DNA of 57,367 nt from Gammaproteobacteria bacterium (GCA_022820625.1 JAJEFE010000076.1:1-57367), one strand, 5' to 3'; shown: positions 1 through 8,623, counted from the stretch's first letter. Numbers and translations: made by a program. The notes: a model not told the origin generated them from the letters alone.

Positions 1-1
1 G

Positions 2-661
2 GATCCCGGCGCCGACGGAAGCGCCGGGGGCGGGGCGAGTCTTGAGAACCGGTCTGCGTTCGGATACCCGACCCGGACGCCGCAACTGATCGTGTCCGTG
101 TACTGGCAGAGGCTCAGCGGCTGGGTCGGCATCGGGGAGGAACAGAGTCCGGCGGATGAACCGATATCGCAGCGGCTTGACGAGTTTCAGTCGAGCCTTG
201 ATATTGTGGGACTGGCTCCCGTTTACGGTAATGCCGCCGACATTGCCAACGCAGTTATTTCCCTGTTCAGAGGGGGGTATGTTGATGCTGCACTGAGTGC
301 TGGCGCAGTTATACCAATAGTCGGACAAGGCATTACAAGTGTTAAACTCGCCAAACGAGCAGCAGAAATGCTGCCGATACCCAGTGTCGCGGACAAGAAA
401 CTCAAGAATATTGTCAGTGATCTGTACAAGGGCACAACTAATCCAAATAGAGTAGGTACAGGAACGACTGCTGATGCTGTTCGGAGTGAAGTCATTACAG
501 GTAATCCAACATACGGCAAGTGGCACACCACAAAAGCAACAGAATACTCCACCGCCCTTCGAAACTGGTTAAGACGTAACCCAGATGCGTCGCAGAGAGA
601 TCGGCTTGTTGCTCAGTCATTGCTTGACGACCTGCAAGATGCTTTGAGGACAACACAATGA
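2..661 (+). CDS. C-terminal part of a polymorphic toxin (5' end outside window)
   Basis: The reading frame is open to the left edge of the window, so this is the 3' end of a longer gene. A GTG at 92 is the first in-window start codon but is probably internal. Residues encoded at about 200-360 (DIVGLAPVYGNAADIAN, then ALSAGAVIPIVGQG) resemble the pre-toxin segment found before the tip of many secreted polymorphic toxins. The last ~60 residues, with GKWHTTKATEY and a basic, helical tail, look like a small all-alpha C-terminal toxin domain, possibly Ntox28-like; I am not certain of that family. The stop overlaps the next gene by ATGA, the usual toxin-immunity arrangement. The expected role is contact-dependent or secreted killing of competitors, with the tip as the effector. 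The base composition is lower in GC than the rest of the window, which suggests an acquired cassette. Confidence 0.7.
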   Translation, partial: DPGADGSAGGGASLENRSAFGYPTRTPQLIVSVYWQRLSGWVGIGEEQSPADEPISQRLDEFQSSLDIVGLAPVYGNAADIANAVISLFRGGYVDAALSAGAVIPIVGQGITSVKLAKRAAEMLPIPSVADKKLKNIVSDLYKGTTNPNRVGTGTTADAVRSEVITGNPTYGKWHTTKATEYSTALRNWLRRNPDASQRDRLVAQSLLDDLQDALRTTQ

Positions 662-1005
662 ACGCCCTTCACACCGCCTTTCTCGGCTATCTGACGTTTG
701 GGAACAAAGAATTGCTGCCGGTACTTCAGGCACATTTGGAAGATCAGGAGGGTGAACTGTTGCCTCACGTGCTTCTTGCGGACATTGCGCGCTGGATGCT
801 TAGGAATTTGGAGCTACATGCAAATCGAATAGTAGTAACAAGAATTCTGAAAGAGTTTGAATCGAGGTTTGATGAGAACGAAGATTTCCAATCATTAATA
901 GTCTGTGGCTTTCTGGAAAATTTGCCGTATCCTGACGAAGATGGAGCAGCGATTCTTAAGCTATTGGGACCAAAGATGACAGCATATCTTCTGTCAATGC
1001 GTTAA
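658..1005 (+). CDS. Putative immunity protein for the upstream toxin
   Basis: This 115-residue, acidic and probably all-helical protein has no signal peptide. Its ATG overlaps the toxin stop codon (ATGA), so the two genes are translationally coupled. The size, acidity and position directly after a polymorphic toxin C-terminus are what is known for cognate immunity proteins, which bind and neutralise the tip in the producing cell. The central part (LLPHVLLADIARWML, then a segment ending SLIVCGFLENLP) resembles small immunity-like families such as DUF7674, but this is a visual impression only. Like the toxin, it is AT-richer than the core genes downstream. The immunity assignment rests mainly on context. 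Confidence 0.65.
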   Translation: MNALHTAFLGYLTFGNKELLPVLQAHLEDQEGELLPHVLLADIARWMLRNLELHANRIVVTRILKEFESRFDENEDFQSLIVCGFLENLPYPDEDGAAILKLLGPKMTAYLLSMR

Positions 1006-1095
1006 GTCTTGCCGCTGCCTAAGTTTTCCCCAATGCGATGTATCTTGAAGTTGGAGGCTCCTAGCAAGAAAGTCCCGCAAGGAGATATCAACCAA

Positions 1096-1214
1096 AGAAG
1101 CCGATTAGGAAATAGGCAAATGGTAGCGATATTGAACGGGCAACATCCGGCGTGACGGTGAAGGATATCTACCGACAAGATGGCTTCTGTGACGAGATGT
1201 ACTACATGAGATAA
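1096..1214 (+). pseudogene. Relic of an IS3-family transposase OrfA
   Basis: Two short stretches in different frames match the start of an IS3-type OrfA. At 1096-1140 one frame reads RSRLGNRQMVAILNGQ, like the SRFxxEQMVAIL start of OrfA. At 1146-1211 another frame reads SGVTVKDIYRQDGF, like the SGVTVKDICRQHGFSD helix-turn-helix. A frameshift lies between them and a stop follows at 1212. No OrfB or terminal inverted repeat was recognised. This is a decayed fragment, not an active element. Confidence 0.6.
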
Positions 1215-1392
1215 CGCGGCACGACCGCGCCGGCACCGCGACACAGGACCGCTATCTGGGCTGGAACGCCCGGCACCTGCCGACGGCGGTGACCGTCGGG
1301 GACAGCCTCGCCGACACCACTCCGAAGGCGAAGGACGAGTTCCTGTACGGCCCGGACGGGCAGCGCTACTACAAGAAGTCCACCTGGGAGGT
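1202..1392 (+). pseudogene. RHS/YD-repeat fragment
   Basis: The frame starting at 1202 reads through RYLGWNARHLPTAVT and FLYGPDGQRYYKKSTWE. These are typical of the last repeats of RHS-type toxins (W-x-x-R-x-L, then Y-G-P-D-G-x-R-Y-K/Y-K). RHS similarity stops at about 1390, although the frame stays open to 1558. There is no start codon, export signal or RHS core, and the fragment begins directly at the transposase relic. It is best read as an orphan RHS remnant left by recombination at a toxin locus. Confidence 0.65.
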
Positions 1393-1424
1393 TCCGGGCG
1401 CCCACGGCGCCGATCCCACCTGCG

Positions 1425-1757
1425 GGGTGGATCTACGTTCTGTCGACACGCGAACTTCCCAAACTACTCAAGGTCGGTATGACAACTCGCAGCGTCGAGC
1501 GACGAGCCAACGAGATAAACGGTGCCACAGGCGTGGCGATTCCATTCGGTGTCCGTAGGTGCTGGCGCGTCTATCAACCGGCAAGGGCGGAAAAGATTGC
1601 GCATCAAGCTCTGCAGGAGTATCGCCTTCGCAAGGATAGGGAGTTTTTTCGTCTCCCATTCAATGACGCAGTGAGACGTCTACAGCACGCTATAGAGCGA
1701 AGTAACCTGGAGATCCGCACTCTCAATGCCTTGGCGGGATTGGAGCAGGACGGTTGA
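1425..1757 (+). pseudogene. T5orf172 / GIY-YIG-type domain fragment
   Basis: The frame that includes 1428-1755 reads GWIYVLSTRELPKLLKVGMT, then a stretch with ARAEKIAHQALQEYRL and REFFRLPFNDAV. This is the pattern of T5orf172/Mug113 domains in the GIY-YIG nuclease superfamily: Y-V-L-S, K-V-G-M-T, Arg-rich helix, A-E-x-x-x-H, E-F-F. The only ATG (1479) lies inside the domain, after the IYVLS strand, so no intact start exists. The preceding RHS fragment is in another frame, so a fusion would need a frameshift. It is probably the nuclease tip of a decayed RHS toxin or a displaced tip cassette. Domain recognition is fairly sure; activity is doubtful. Confidence 0.6.
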
Positions 1758-2034
1758 TCGATCCACAGAGCGAGTCCGAATGGGTGTTGCGTTTGATCCG
1801 TCACTACGATCAGCACCAAGCGTCGTCTGTTGTCTGAGCTGCAGGGATCGCACAGAATGCATCTCAGAGATATGATGCGTGCGGACTGATCGTGTGCATT
1901 GGCGGGGCTCGTCGTTCGGGTGTTTTCCCAGACATCGGCTTTATTTGTTCTGGCGAGTTTTTGAATGGCAATTACTGAAACAAATTCAACGACTTATATG
2001 TGGAGTCCAGCCGTTGGTGTTTTGAGCCAGCGAA

Positions 2035-3801
2035 ATGCGGATTGACAGGATCATCCTGCGGGACTCCTCCGCAGGCCGGTGGCTTTGCTTTGACCATCCG
2101 GTCGACGTGCTCGCCACCCGGCGGCCTTCGCAGGTGCTTGCCACGCTCGAGGAAATCGAACGCCGGGTCGAGCAGGAGCGCCTGATTGCGGCGGGATTCC
2201 TGACCTACGAAGCCGCACAGGGTTTCGATCCCTCGTTCCGGACGCATCGCGCAGGCACGCTTCCGCTGATCTGCTTTGGACTCTTTCGGGACGCCAGGCC
2301 CCTGGAAGCACTGCCGGAAACGGCACCGCGGGCCGTACCGGCGTGGCGAATGACAGAATCCCGCCGCGACTATTTCCGCAAGATACAGCTTGTTCATGAT
2401 CGGATCCGCGAGGGCCATACCTACCAGATCAACTACACCACAAGACAGGTCGCGTCCGGCATTTCCGACCCGTTCTCGCTCTTCGCCGGGATGTCGGCGC
2501 AAGCGCCGTACGCTGCCTACGTGAACGGCAGCGACTTCGCCATCCTCTGTGCCTCGCCTGAATTGTTTTTCCGGCTGGAGGGCGGCCTCGTCCGCTGTCA
2601 GCCCATGAAGGGTACGGCGAGGCGCGGGATGACGCTTGCGCAGGACGAGGCGCTCGGGACCTGGCTCCACGAGTCGAAAAAGAACCGCGCCGAGAACGTG
2701 ATGATCACGGACATGGTGCGAAATGACCTGGGCCGAATCGCGAAACGGGGCTCGGTACGCGTTTCCGAGTTATTTGCCGTCAATCGATACCCCACCGTGT
2801 GGCAGATGACGTCCACGGTGGAGGCGAAAACCGACGCTCCGGTGTCGGCCGTGCTGCGTGCGCTGTTTCCGAGCGCTTCCGTTACGGGTGCCCCCAAGGT
2901 CGCAAGCATGCGGCTCATTCATTCGCTGGAACGATTTCCGCGCGAGGTCTACACCGGCACGATCGGCTGCCTGGCGCCGGATCGCCGCGCCTGGTTTAAC
3001 GTCGCCATCCGCACTGCCGTCGTGGACAAGCGCACGGGCTCGGCCTTCTACGGTGTCGGCAGCGGCATCGTGGCCGATTCCGAGCCCGGCGATGAATACG
3101 CCGAGTGCCTGACCAAGTCGAAGGTCCTCAAGAACTCAGCAGTTTCTTCGGATTTCGCCTTGCTGGAAACCATGTTGTGGACACGTGACCAGGGCGTTTT
3201 CCTGCTGGACTACCACCTGAACAGATTGGCCGATTCGGCGCGATACTTCGGCTTCAGTTTCGACCGTGGCGTGGCGGCACAGGCGCTGGATTCGCTGGCG
3301 CGCACGTTTGGCGGGCAACGCTACCGAATCCGGTTGCTCCAGTACCGAAATGGGCCGCCCACGCTGCAACACGAGGTCATCGAAGAGTCGTCTAGTACTG
3401 CATACCCGGTCATCGCGCTGGCTACTGAGCCGATCGATCCGGACAATCCCTTTCTCTATCACAAGACCACCCGAAGGGGGGTCTATGAACGCGCCTTTCG
3501 TTCGGTTGCCGGTTGCGACGACGTACTGTTATGGAATACCGACGGCTTCCTGACCGAGACCAGTATCGCCAACGTGGTGGCCACAATCGACGGGCAGCGC
3601 GTAACACCGCCCGTGACGTGCGGCTTGCTCGGCGGGACGTACCGCCAATGGCTGCTGGACCGAGGTGAGATTCGCGAAGGGGCGATTCACATCGACGATT
3701 TGTCCCGCGCGGATGAGTTCACGCTGATCAATTCCGTTCGCGGCCAGATCCCCGCCAGACTCCGCACACTGACGGTTCCTGCGGCCGCATCTGGCCGATA
3801 A
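2035..3801 (+). CDS. pabBC: Aminodeoxychorismate synthase / aminodeoxychorismate lyase fusion
   Basis: This 588-residue bifunctional enzyme belongs to the p-aminobenzoate branch of folate synthesis in the cytoplasm. The N-terminal two thirds (about 1-366) is a chorismate-binding PabB domain with CQPMKGTARRG. Lys192 in the MKGT motif is the residue that separates PabB from anthranilate synthase. It also has the PSASVTGAPK motif near 280 and the YGVGSGIV segment. The C-terminal third (about 375-575) is a class IV aminotransferase fold, with HKTTRR supplying the likely PLP lysine, Lys477; it converts aminodeoxychorismate to pABA and pyruvate. No amidotransferase (PabA) gene is adjacent. The ATG at 2035 has only a weak ribosome-binding site. 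The upstream accessory debris ends at about 1.9 kb, and this gene marks the return to core sequence. Confidence 0.92.
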   Translation: MRIDRIILRDSSAGRWLCFDHPVDVLATRRPSQVLATLEEIERRVEQERLIAAGFLTYEAAQGFDPSFRTHRAGTLPLICFGLFRDARPLEALPETAPRAVPAWRMTESRRDYFRKIQLVHDRIREGHTYQINYTTRQVASGISDPFSLFAGMSAQAPYAAYVNGSDFAILCASPELFFRLEGGLVRCQPMKGTARRGMTLAQDEALGTWLHESKKNRAENVMITDMVRNDLGRIAKRGSVRVSELFAVNRYPTVWQMTSTVEAKTDAPVSAVLRALFPSASVTGAPKVASMRLIHSLERFPREVYTGTIGCLAPDRRAWFNVAIRTAVVDKRTGSAFYGVGSGIVADSEPGDEYAECLTKSKVLKNSAVSSDFALLETMLWTRDQGVFLLDYHLNRLADSARYFGFSFDRGVAAQALDSLARTFGGQRYRIRLLQYRNGPPTLQHEVIEESSSTAYPVIALATEPIDPDNPFLYHKTTRRGVYERAFRSVAGCDDVLLWNTDGFLTETSIANVVATIDGQRVTPPVTCGLLGGTYRQWLLDRGEIREGAIHIDDLSRADEFTLINSVRGQIPARLRTLTVPAAASGR

Positions 3802-3862
3802 TCGCGCCGATGGCGGTCCTGCCGGCAGGGTCGCCGCAGCAGTCCTGAGCCTGCAGTTCTCC

Positions 3863-4294
3863 CTACTGCTGCGCGTCGCGCCCCGGCCCCGGTATGATTC
3901 CCCGATTGGGGCCGGAAAAGTTTGCCACGGTCCCGTCGGCAAACTCGGCACTCTGCAGGCGCATGAAGTTCGCGCCGCTGCGGCTCGGATTGCCGGTCAC
4001 GGAAACCAACTGGTCGCCCGGCTTGAATATCTCGCCGCCCAGGCCCCTGCGGCGCAAGTTGTTGGCGCTGGCCAGCTCCGCGCTCCACTCCTGTTCGTTG
4101 CCCTCGGCGTCGGTGAAGGTGTAGTGGAGCCGTCCATGGGGATTGACGATCGCGTACTCCACTACCGTGGCATCGCTGTGCTCAATGGACGTGGACGTAT
4201 CGAAATACGTGGCGCCGTTATGGTGCGCCGCGGCAGGCAGGCAGGCCAACAGCACCAGTAACGCGGACAGTCCCGGGGTTGTCAATAGTTTCAT
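3863..4294 (-). CDS. Secreted DUF6152 family protein (copy 1)
   Basis: This is a 143-residue exported protein. The start at 4294 is supported by GGAGG just upstream and by a signal peptide ending AAA at 21-23. His24-His25 follow directly, so cleavage would leave HH at the mature N-terminus. NPH at 51-53 is the second hallmark of the DUF6152 family. The rest is a small beta-rich domain containing W-S-A-E-L and G-D-Q-L-V-S-V-T-G-N-P. No function is established. It is the second gene of an operon, 10 bp after the WDGETLV-domain gene at 4305-4991. Elsewhere in this window the same two domains occur fused in one chain, so the two products probably act together in the periplasm. A longer start upstream would overlap the preceding gene and bury the signal peptide. 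Confidence 0.75.
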   Translation of the reverse strand: MKLLTTPGLSALLVLLACLPAAAHHNGATYFDTSTSIEHSDATVVEYAIVNPHGRLHYTFTDAEGNEQEWSAELASANNLRRRGLGGEIFKPGDQLVSVTGNPSRSGANFMRLQSAEFADGTVANFSGPNRGIIPGPGRDAQQ

Positions 4295-4304
4295 CGATCC
4301 CTCC

Positions 4305-4991
4305 TCACTCGATTCCGCCGAATTCGGGAATGCACTCATATTCCCAGATCTCCCCATCAGGGGCATAGTCCCAACGCCCGCCGACGACGTAGGGCTCTTC
4401 GTAGTAGGTCGGATCATGCACCTCGCCGGTGAACTGCAACACATCCCCCTCGCGCCACCAGCGCTCGATTACGTATGTGTTCTCGTCGCCGGAGAACGGG
4501 AAGCCCGCGGTCCACATGTAGTTGTCAGGCCTCATGTGAGTGGTACGAATCACCAGAGTCTCGCCATCCCACTCGCCCGTGGAGTAACCGATGAAAGACG
4601 GCAACCAGTGATCCGGCGCCTCCCTCCCGTCCATGAAGATCCGGCGCACCTGGTGAAAGTGCTCGTAGAGAATCAGGATCTGGTGCTCCTGCTGGACGAT
4701 CTCGATGGGATAGGGGTCCACCAGCCCAAGCGGAATCCCGGGCATCAGGCAGCGCAGCGTCGGGTCCTTGTCGGGAGTGAAGCTGTCAAATTCGGCCTGG
4801 CCGGCCGGCGTCAGCCTGACGGTACTTGGATCCGGCTGTCCCATCCGGGGCGGATGGTCCGGATTCCAGATGCCTTCGAAGTCGGCCTGGGCAGCCGCTG
4901 GTCCCGCCATCAACGCGAAGATTACGGCTGCTGCACCGGCAGCCGATATCGGGCTCCACAATTGCCCGAGGTTTACTCGTAACGAGAGCAT
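4305..4991 (-). CDS. Secreted WDGDTLV-domain protein, stand-alone (copy 1)
   Basis: This 228-residue protein has a signal peptide (about 1-35, ending AAAQA) and one copy of a secreted domain found six times in this window. Recognisable pieces are G-I-W at 40-42, L-T-P-A-G-Q at 60-65, Cys81 followed by G-x-P, D-P-Y-P-I-E-I at 92-98, E-x-F-x-x-x-R-R-I-F-M-D, STGEWDGETLVIRTT around 138-151, an ERW segment and a terminal YEC with Cys220. The two Cys are conserved in all copies and may form a disulfide. I know no biochemical function; similar proteins are annotated as hypothetical. The start at 4991 has GGGAGG upstream and gives a clean signal peptide. It heads a two-gene operon and is divergent from the fused paralog at 5152 across about 160 bp. 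Confidence 0.75.
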   Translation of the reverse strand: MLSLRVNLGQLWSPISAAGAAAVIFALMAGPAAAQADFEGIWNPDHPPRMGQPDPSTVRLTPAGQAEFDSFTPDKDPTLRCLMPGIPLGLVDPYPIEIVQQEHQILILYEHFHQVRRIFMDGREAPDHWLPSFIGYSTGEWDGETLVIRTTHMRPDNYMWTAGFPFSGDENTYVIERWWREGDVLQFTGEVHDPTYYEEPYVVGGRWDYAPDGEIWEYECIPEFGGIE

Positions 4992-5151
4992 CCTATAATT
5001 CCTCCCAAACAGCGCAACGATCCGGTCGCAAGATTGGTTAGCGTACTTCAGTGATCGGACATACGGCAAATCCGTTGGGCAGGCTGCACGGCTCAGTAGG
5101 GAAGCAGGCCTGTAAAGTAAGGAACACATGCTCGAAGAGGAGATCAATGGT

Positions 5152-6177
5152 ATGTGGATTCGAATCATCGCCGGCTTTGCTCTTGCGGGAGCGATGTCGC
5201 TCGGAGCATTGGCCCATCACAGCGTGGGAGGAAACTTCGACCCCGGCACGACGATCGAGGTGGAGGGTGAAATCACCGGAATTCACTGGCGCAATCCCCA
5301 TGTCAAATTCACGATGACGGTGACCGGTGAGAGCGGCGAACAGGAAGAGTGGGAAGTCGAGACCCACTCGCTGAGCATCATGCGCCGCATGGCCGCCGCC
5401 GACCCGTTCGTCGAGATCGGCGATCGGGTCACGGCCGCGGGCTGGCCCGCACTGCGCTCGCCCCATGGCCTGTTCGTCAATAACATGCTGTTGCCCAGCG
5501 GTGAAGAGTTCGTCTTCCGGTTCAGCCCCGAACCTGCGGACCTGAGGTGGTCGGACCGTCTCTGGGGAACCAACGACCGGTGGTTTGCCGAGGCTGGAGA
5601 TACGTCGGGCGCCGAACTGGGTATTTTCAAGGTGTGGAGCACAACGCTTGCCGGCGGCGAGGGCTTCTTCTGGCTCAGTGAATATCCGTTGACCGAAGCC
5701 GCCCGCACCAGTTTCGAGGAATACGATCCGCTGGTCGACGACCCGCTCCTGAACTGCGGCCTGAAGGGCATGCCCCCCATCATGGGAGCGCCCTACCCCA
5801 TCGAGTTCGTGGATGAGGGCGACACCATCGTGCTCAGACTGGAGGAGTACGACCTGCGCCGCATGATTTACATGGAATCGCAGGAAGAGAGTCCGGAGCC
5901 GTCGATTCTCGGACACTCCACCGGCCATTGGGATGGCGACACACTGGTGGTGGAGACCACGGCGATCGACTATGGGTACTTCACCACCAACGGCATTCCC
6001 CTCAGCGATGAAGTTGAGATTATCGAGAGATTCACGCCCGGCGAAGACGCCAGCAGACTCGCCTACGAGATCACCGTAATCGATCCGGCCACCTTTTCCG
6101 AACCGGTGGTCATGGACAAGTCCTGGGTGTGGCTTCCCGATGTCCGAATCGAGCCGTACGAGTGCGATGAGGGCTAG
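5152..6177 (+). CDS. Secreted DUF6152 + WDGDTLV fusion protein (copy 2)
   Basis: This 341-residue exported protein combines both families of the region. The signal peptide ends ALA at 19-21, directly followed by His22-His23. NPH is at 48-50. A DUF6152-like beta domain occupies about 22-125, and the WDGDTLV domain about 155-341, with Cys202, PYPIEFVDEGDTIVLRLEEY, WDGDTLVVETT from Trp260, an IIERFT segment and Cys338 in YEC. Start 5152 is preferred because GAGGAG lies nine bases upstream and the signal peptide starts cleanly; ATG 5128 is an alternative with AAGGA four bases upstream. It is the first gene of a three-gene operon with the lectin-esterase and the diheme cytochrome. This suggests a shared extracytoplasmic substrate or redox task; that is inference. 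Confidence 0.78.
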   Translation: MWIRIIAGFALAGAMSLGALAHHSVGGNFDPGTTIEVEGEITGIHWRNPHVKFTMTVTGESGEQEEWEVETHSLSIMRRMAAADPFVEIGDRVTAAGWPALRSPHGLFVNNMLLPSGEEFVFRFSPEPADLRWSDRLWGTNDRWFAEAGDTSGAELGIFKVWSTTLAGGEGFFWLSEYPLTEAARTSFEEYDPLVDDPLLNCGLKGMPPIMGAPYPIEFVDEGDTIVLRLEEYDLRRMIYMESQEESPEPSILGHSTGHWDGDTLVVETTAIDYGYFTTNGIPLSDEVEIIERFTPGEDASRLAYEITVIDPATFSEPVVMDKSWVWLPDVRIEPYECDEG

Positions 6178-6224
6178 TGTGGCGCCCGACCCACCAGGAA
6201 CCAGTTTATCGTGGAGATAGAAGA

Positions 6225-7652
6225 ATGAATATTCGCGTTGTAACCGTGACCTTGACCGCCGTGCTTATGGGCATTCCACTCCAGGCGTTTTCCCAGTCGA
6301 TGTTCCTGCGCTCCTTTTACGAGCTCGAGGACCCGCGCGGCTACTGCCTGGACATCCCCGGCTTCGGGGCCCGAATGCAGATCGACGCGCCGATCACCAC
6401 TCATACCTGCAAGTACAGTCTGCCCGGATTCGATGTCGATGAGATCTTCGAGCACGCGGACGGCAAGCTCCGGCTAGTCAACTACGACCGCTGCCTTTCC
6501 GCCGACTCGATGGAGGCCGGCAGCGCGGTCGTCAATTCCATCGACTGCGGCGATGCCCACCCGTGGGAGGTCCATGCCGATGGCCGTGTCACCCCCGCGG
6601 CGGATTCCAGGCAGTGCCTCACGCTGGCGGCCGAACGGGTCTTCGTCAATACGTCCATCGGCACCGTGCCGCCCTATTCGTCAAGGGCCATAACCCTTGA
6701 ACGGTGCACGGCCAACGCATCCTATCGGCAGCGCTGGCGCTGGTCGGAAACCGACGAGATGCCGACCTACAACGCCAACAGCCTGCGCAGCGGCATGACC
6801 ACGGCGGCTCGCGAAGCCAATCGCGAAATCGGTCCCGCCGTCGATCCCGCGGCGACCGCGGCCATCTATGCAGACGCTCCGCGCGCCTTCGGGCCAGCCG
6901 ACGTCACGGTATCGGACGAGATCGCGTACGGCCCGCAAGCGGGGCATCGGCTCAGGGTCTACGAGGGCAACAACCGCAATTCGCCGGGCGCGGGGGCGCC
7001 CATCATCCTGCTGGTACACGGCGGCGGCTTCTCGCGCGGCGACCTGAACAATCTCGCGCACGTGGCGACACACTTCGCCGGCCTGGGATTCGTCGCGGTG
7101 AACATGACCTATCCGCTGGCGCCGGAACACACCTGGCCCAGCGGCGCCGAAGCCGTCCACGCGGCGGTGGAATGGATTCATGCCAATATCGGCGACTATC
7201 GGGGAAACACTGCCCAGCTCTACGTCTATGGCCATTCCGCAGGCGGCAACCACGTGGCCAACTACGTGCTTCGGCCGAGCCTGTCGTCCACGCTGGGCGA
7301 TCGCGTGGCCGGCGCCATTCTCGCTTCGCCGGCGCTGCAGTTGCCCGGTGCGCCGGACGAGGTCGGTTCCGCCTACTATGACGTCGACGGCCGGACCCTG
7401 GCGGAAATGCGTGTCCTGGACAATATCGAGTCGGGTTCGATACCGGTACTGATCACGGTGGCGGAGTTCGACCCGCGTGGCTTCCACCGCTCCACCGCGC
7501 AACTGTTGACCCGGCTCATCGAGGACTTCGGCGCGCAGCCTCGGCTGCGGCAGATGCCGGGGCACGGGCACATATCGTACGTGTCCGCGGTCGGCACCCG
7601 CGACCGGTTGCTCGAGGAAGAGCTGATGGACTTCATGTTGTCGCCGAGGTGA
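6225..7652 (+). CDS. Secreted ricin-B-lectin-like + alpha/beta-hydrolase (HSL-type) esterase
   Basis: This 475-residue exported enzyme is probably a carboxylesterase. The signal peptide (MNIRVVTVTLTAVLMGIPL, ending near QAFSQ) fixes the start at 6225 rather than 6177. Residues about 20-185 have paired Cys and repeated W-x-V / Q-R-W-R-W elements, like a ricin-B (beta-trefoil) carbohydrate-binding module. Residues about 250-475 are an alpha/beta hydrolase fold of the hormone-sensitive-lipase type, with HGGG at 265-268 for the oxyanion hole and Ser338 in GHSAGG. Asp416 (in EFDPRG) and His447 or His449 complete the likely triad. It follows the fused DUF6152 gene by 47 bp and precedes the cytochrome gene by 25 bp. 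A natural substrate could be an acylated glycan or glycoside, but nothing in the sequence proves it. Confidence 0.8.
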   Translation: MNIRVVTVTLTAVLMGIPLQAFSQSMFLRSFYELEDPRGYCLDIPGFGARMQIDAPITTHTCKYSLPGFDVDEIFEHADGKLRLVNYDRCLSADSMEAGSAVVNSIDCGDAHPWEVHADGRVTPAADSRQCLTLAAERVFVNTSIGTVPPYSSRAITLERCTANASYRQRWRWSETDEMPTYNANSLRSGMTTAAREANREIGPAVDPAATAAIYADAPRAFGPADVTVSDEIAYGPQAGHRLRVYEGNNRNSPGAGAPIILLVHGGGFSRGDLNNLAHVATHFAGLGFVAVNMTYPLAPEHTWPSGAEAVHAAVEWIHANIGDYRGNTAQLYVYGHSAGGNHVANYVLRPSLSSTLGDRVAGAILASPALQLPGAPDEVGSAYYDVDGRTLAEMRVLDNIESGSIPVLITVAEFDPRGFHRSTAQLLTRLIEDFGAQPRLRQMPGHGHISYVSAVGTRDRLLEEELMDFMLSPR

Positions 7653-7677
7653 TCGCCCGAGGAGCATGGAGACCCTG

Positions 7678-8574
7678 ATGGAGACTGGATTGATTGAAAG
7701 AGTCGCCGCCCGGGCGGGAACCGTCGCGGCCGGCCTCGCGATTCTGGCTTGCGGTCCCCCGGCATTCGCCCAGGAACCCGACGAATTGCTCGCGCGTGGC
7801 ACCTACATCATGGAGAGCATCGGCGCCTGCGGCAACTGCCACACCCCCAAGAGGTCCGACGGCACGCCCATCGAAAACCTCCATCTGGGCGGCGCGTTTG
7901 TCATTGAGGAGCCCGCGTTCAAGGCGTATGCGCCCAACATTACGATGGATGAGGCAACAGGCATCGGCACGTGGAGCGACGAAGAGATCATTCGGGCAAT
8001 TCGCGAGGGGTTCCGACCGGATGGGACCATCATCGGTCCGCCGATGCCGACGCCCTGGTACCGCGATATTTCGGATACGGACGTGAGGGCGATCGTGGCC
8101 TACCTGCGTAACGCGGAGCCGGTGAACCGGGTGGTGCCGAAGAGCGAGTACCGCGTGCCGCTACCGCCCGATTGGGGACCTCCTGTCGAATCGGTTCCCG
8201 ATGTTTCCCCCGACGACCCCTTGGCCTACGGCACCTACGTTGCCGTCGCCCTGGGCCATTGCACCGAGTGCCACACACCCATTGTTGAAGGCGTTCACGA
8301 CTTCAGCCGAGTCGGGCTGGGCGGCAACACCTATCCGAATATCTTCGGGCTCGGGTTTTCGGTGATTTCCGCCAATGTGACCTCGCATCCGACCCTGGGT
8401 ATCGGAGAATGGTCGGACGAGGAGATCAAGCTCGCCATCACTGACGGCATCCGCCCCGATGGACGCCAGATGCTCGACAGCATGGCATTCCAGTACTACC
8501 GGAACATGACCGAAGAGGACCTGGACGCGCTGGTGGTCTACCTCCGCTCGCTGCCGCCGCTGCCGGCGGAGTAG
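7678..8574 (+). CDS. Diheme cytochrome c
   Basis: This 298-residue periplasmic electron-transfer protein has two class I cytochrome c domains. The signal peptide ends PAFAQ. The heme-binding motifs are CGNCH (Cys51, Cys54, His55) and CTECH (Cys195, Cys198, His199). Each is followed by a W-S-D-E-E-I helix and a distal G-x-R-P-D-G segment; probable Met ligands are in PPMPTPWY and SMAFQYYR. This layout is typical of cytochrome subunits that accept electrons from periplasmic dehydrogenases. The start at 7678 is favoured by GGAG six bases upstream; ATG 7666 is an alternative. It is last in the operon with the DUF6152 fusion and the esterase. A weak hairpin (8624-8640) lies before the convergent SDR gene. 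The redox partner is not in the operon, unless the WDGDTLV proteins are redox proteins. Confidence 0.88.
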   Translation: METGLIERVAARAGTVAAGLAILACGPPAFAQEPDELLARGTYIMESIGACGNCHTPKRSDGTPIENLHLGGAFVIEEPAFKAYAPNITMDEATGIGTWSDEEIIRAIREGFRPDGTIIGPPMPTPWYRDISDTDVRAIVAYLRNAEPVNRVVPKSEYRVPLPPDWGPPVESVPDVSPDDPLAYGTYVAVALGHCTECHTPIVEGVHDFSRVGLGGNTYPNIFGLGFSVISANVTSHPTLGIGEWSDEEIKLAITDGIRPDGRQMLDSMAFQYYRNMTEEDLDALVVYLRSLPPLPAE

Positions 8575-8623
8575 CCTGGCGCGAAACTCGACGGGCAGCG
8601 CTCGGTAGCGTTCGCAACGAGAG

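Noticed and set aside
3822..3842. Terminator after pabBC
   Set aside because: The palindrome CCTGCCGGCAGG has no loop of suitable size and no T tract.
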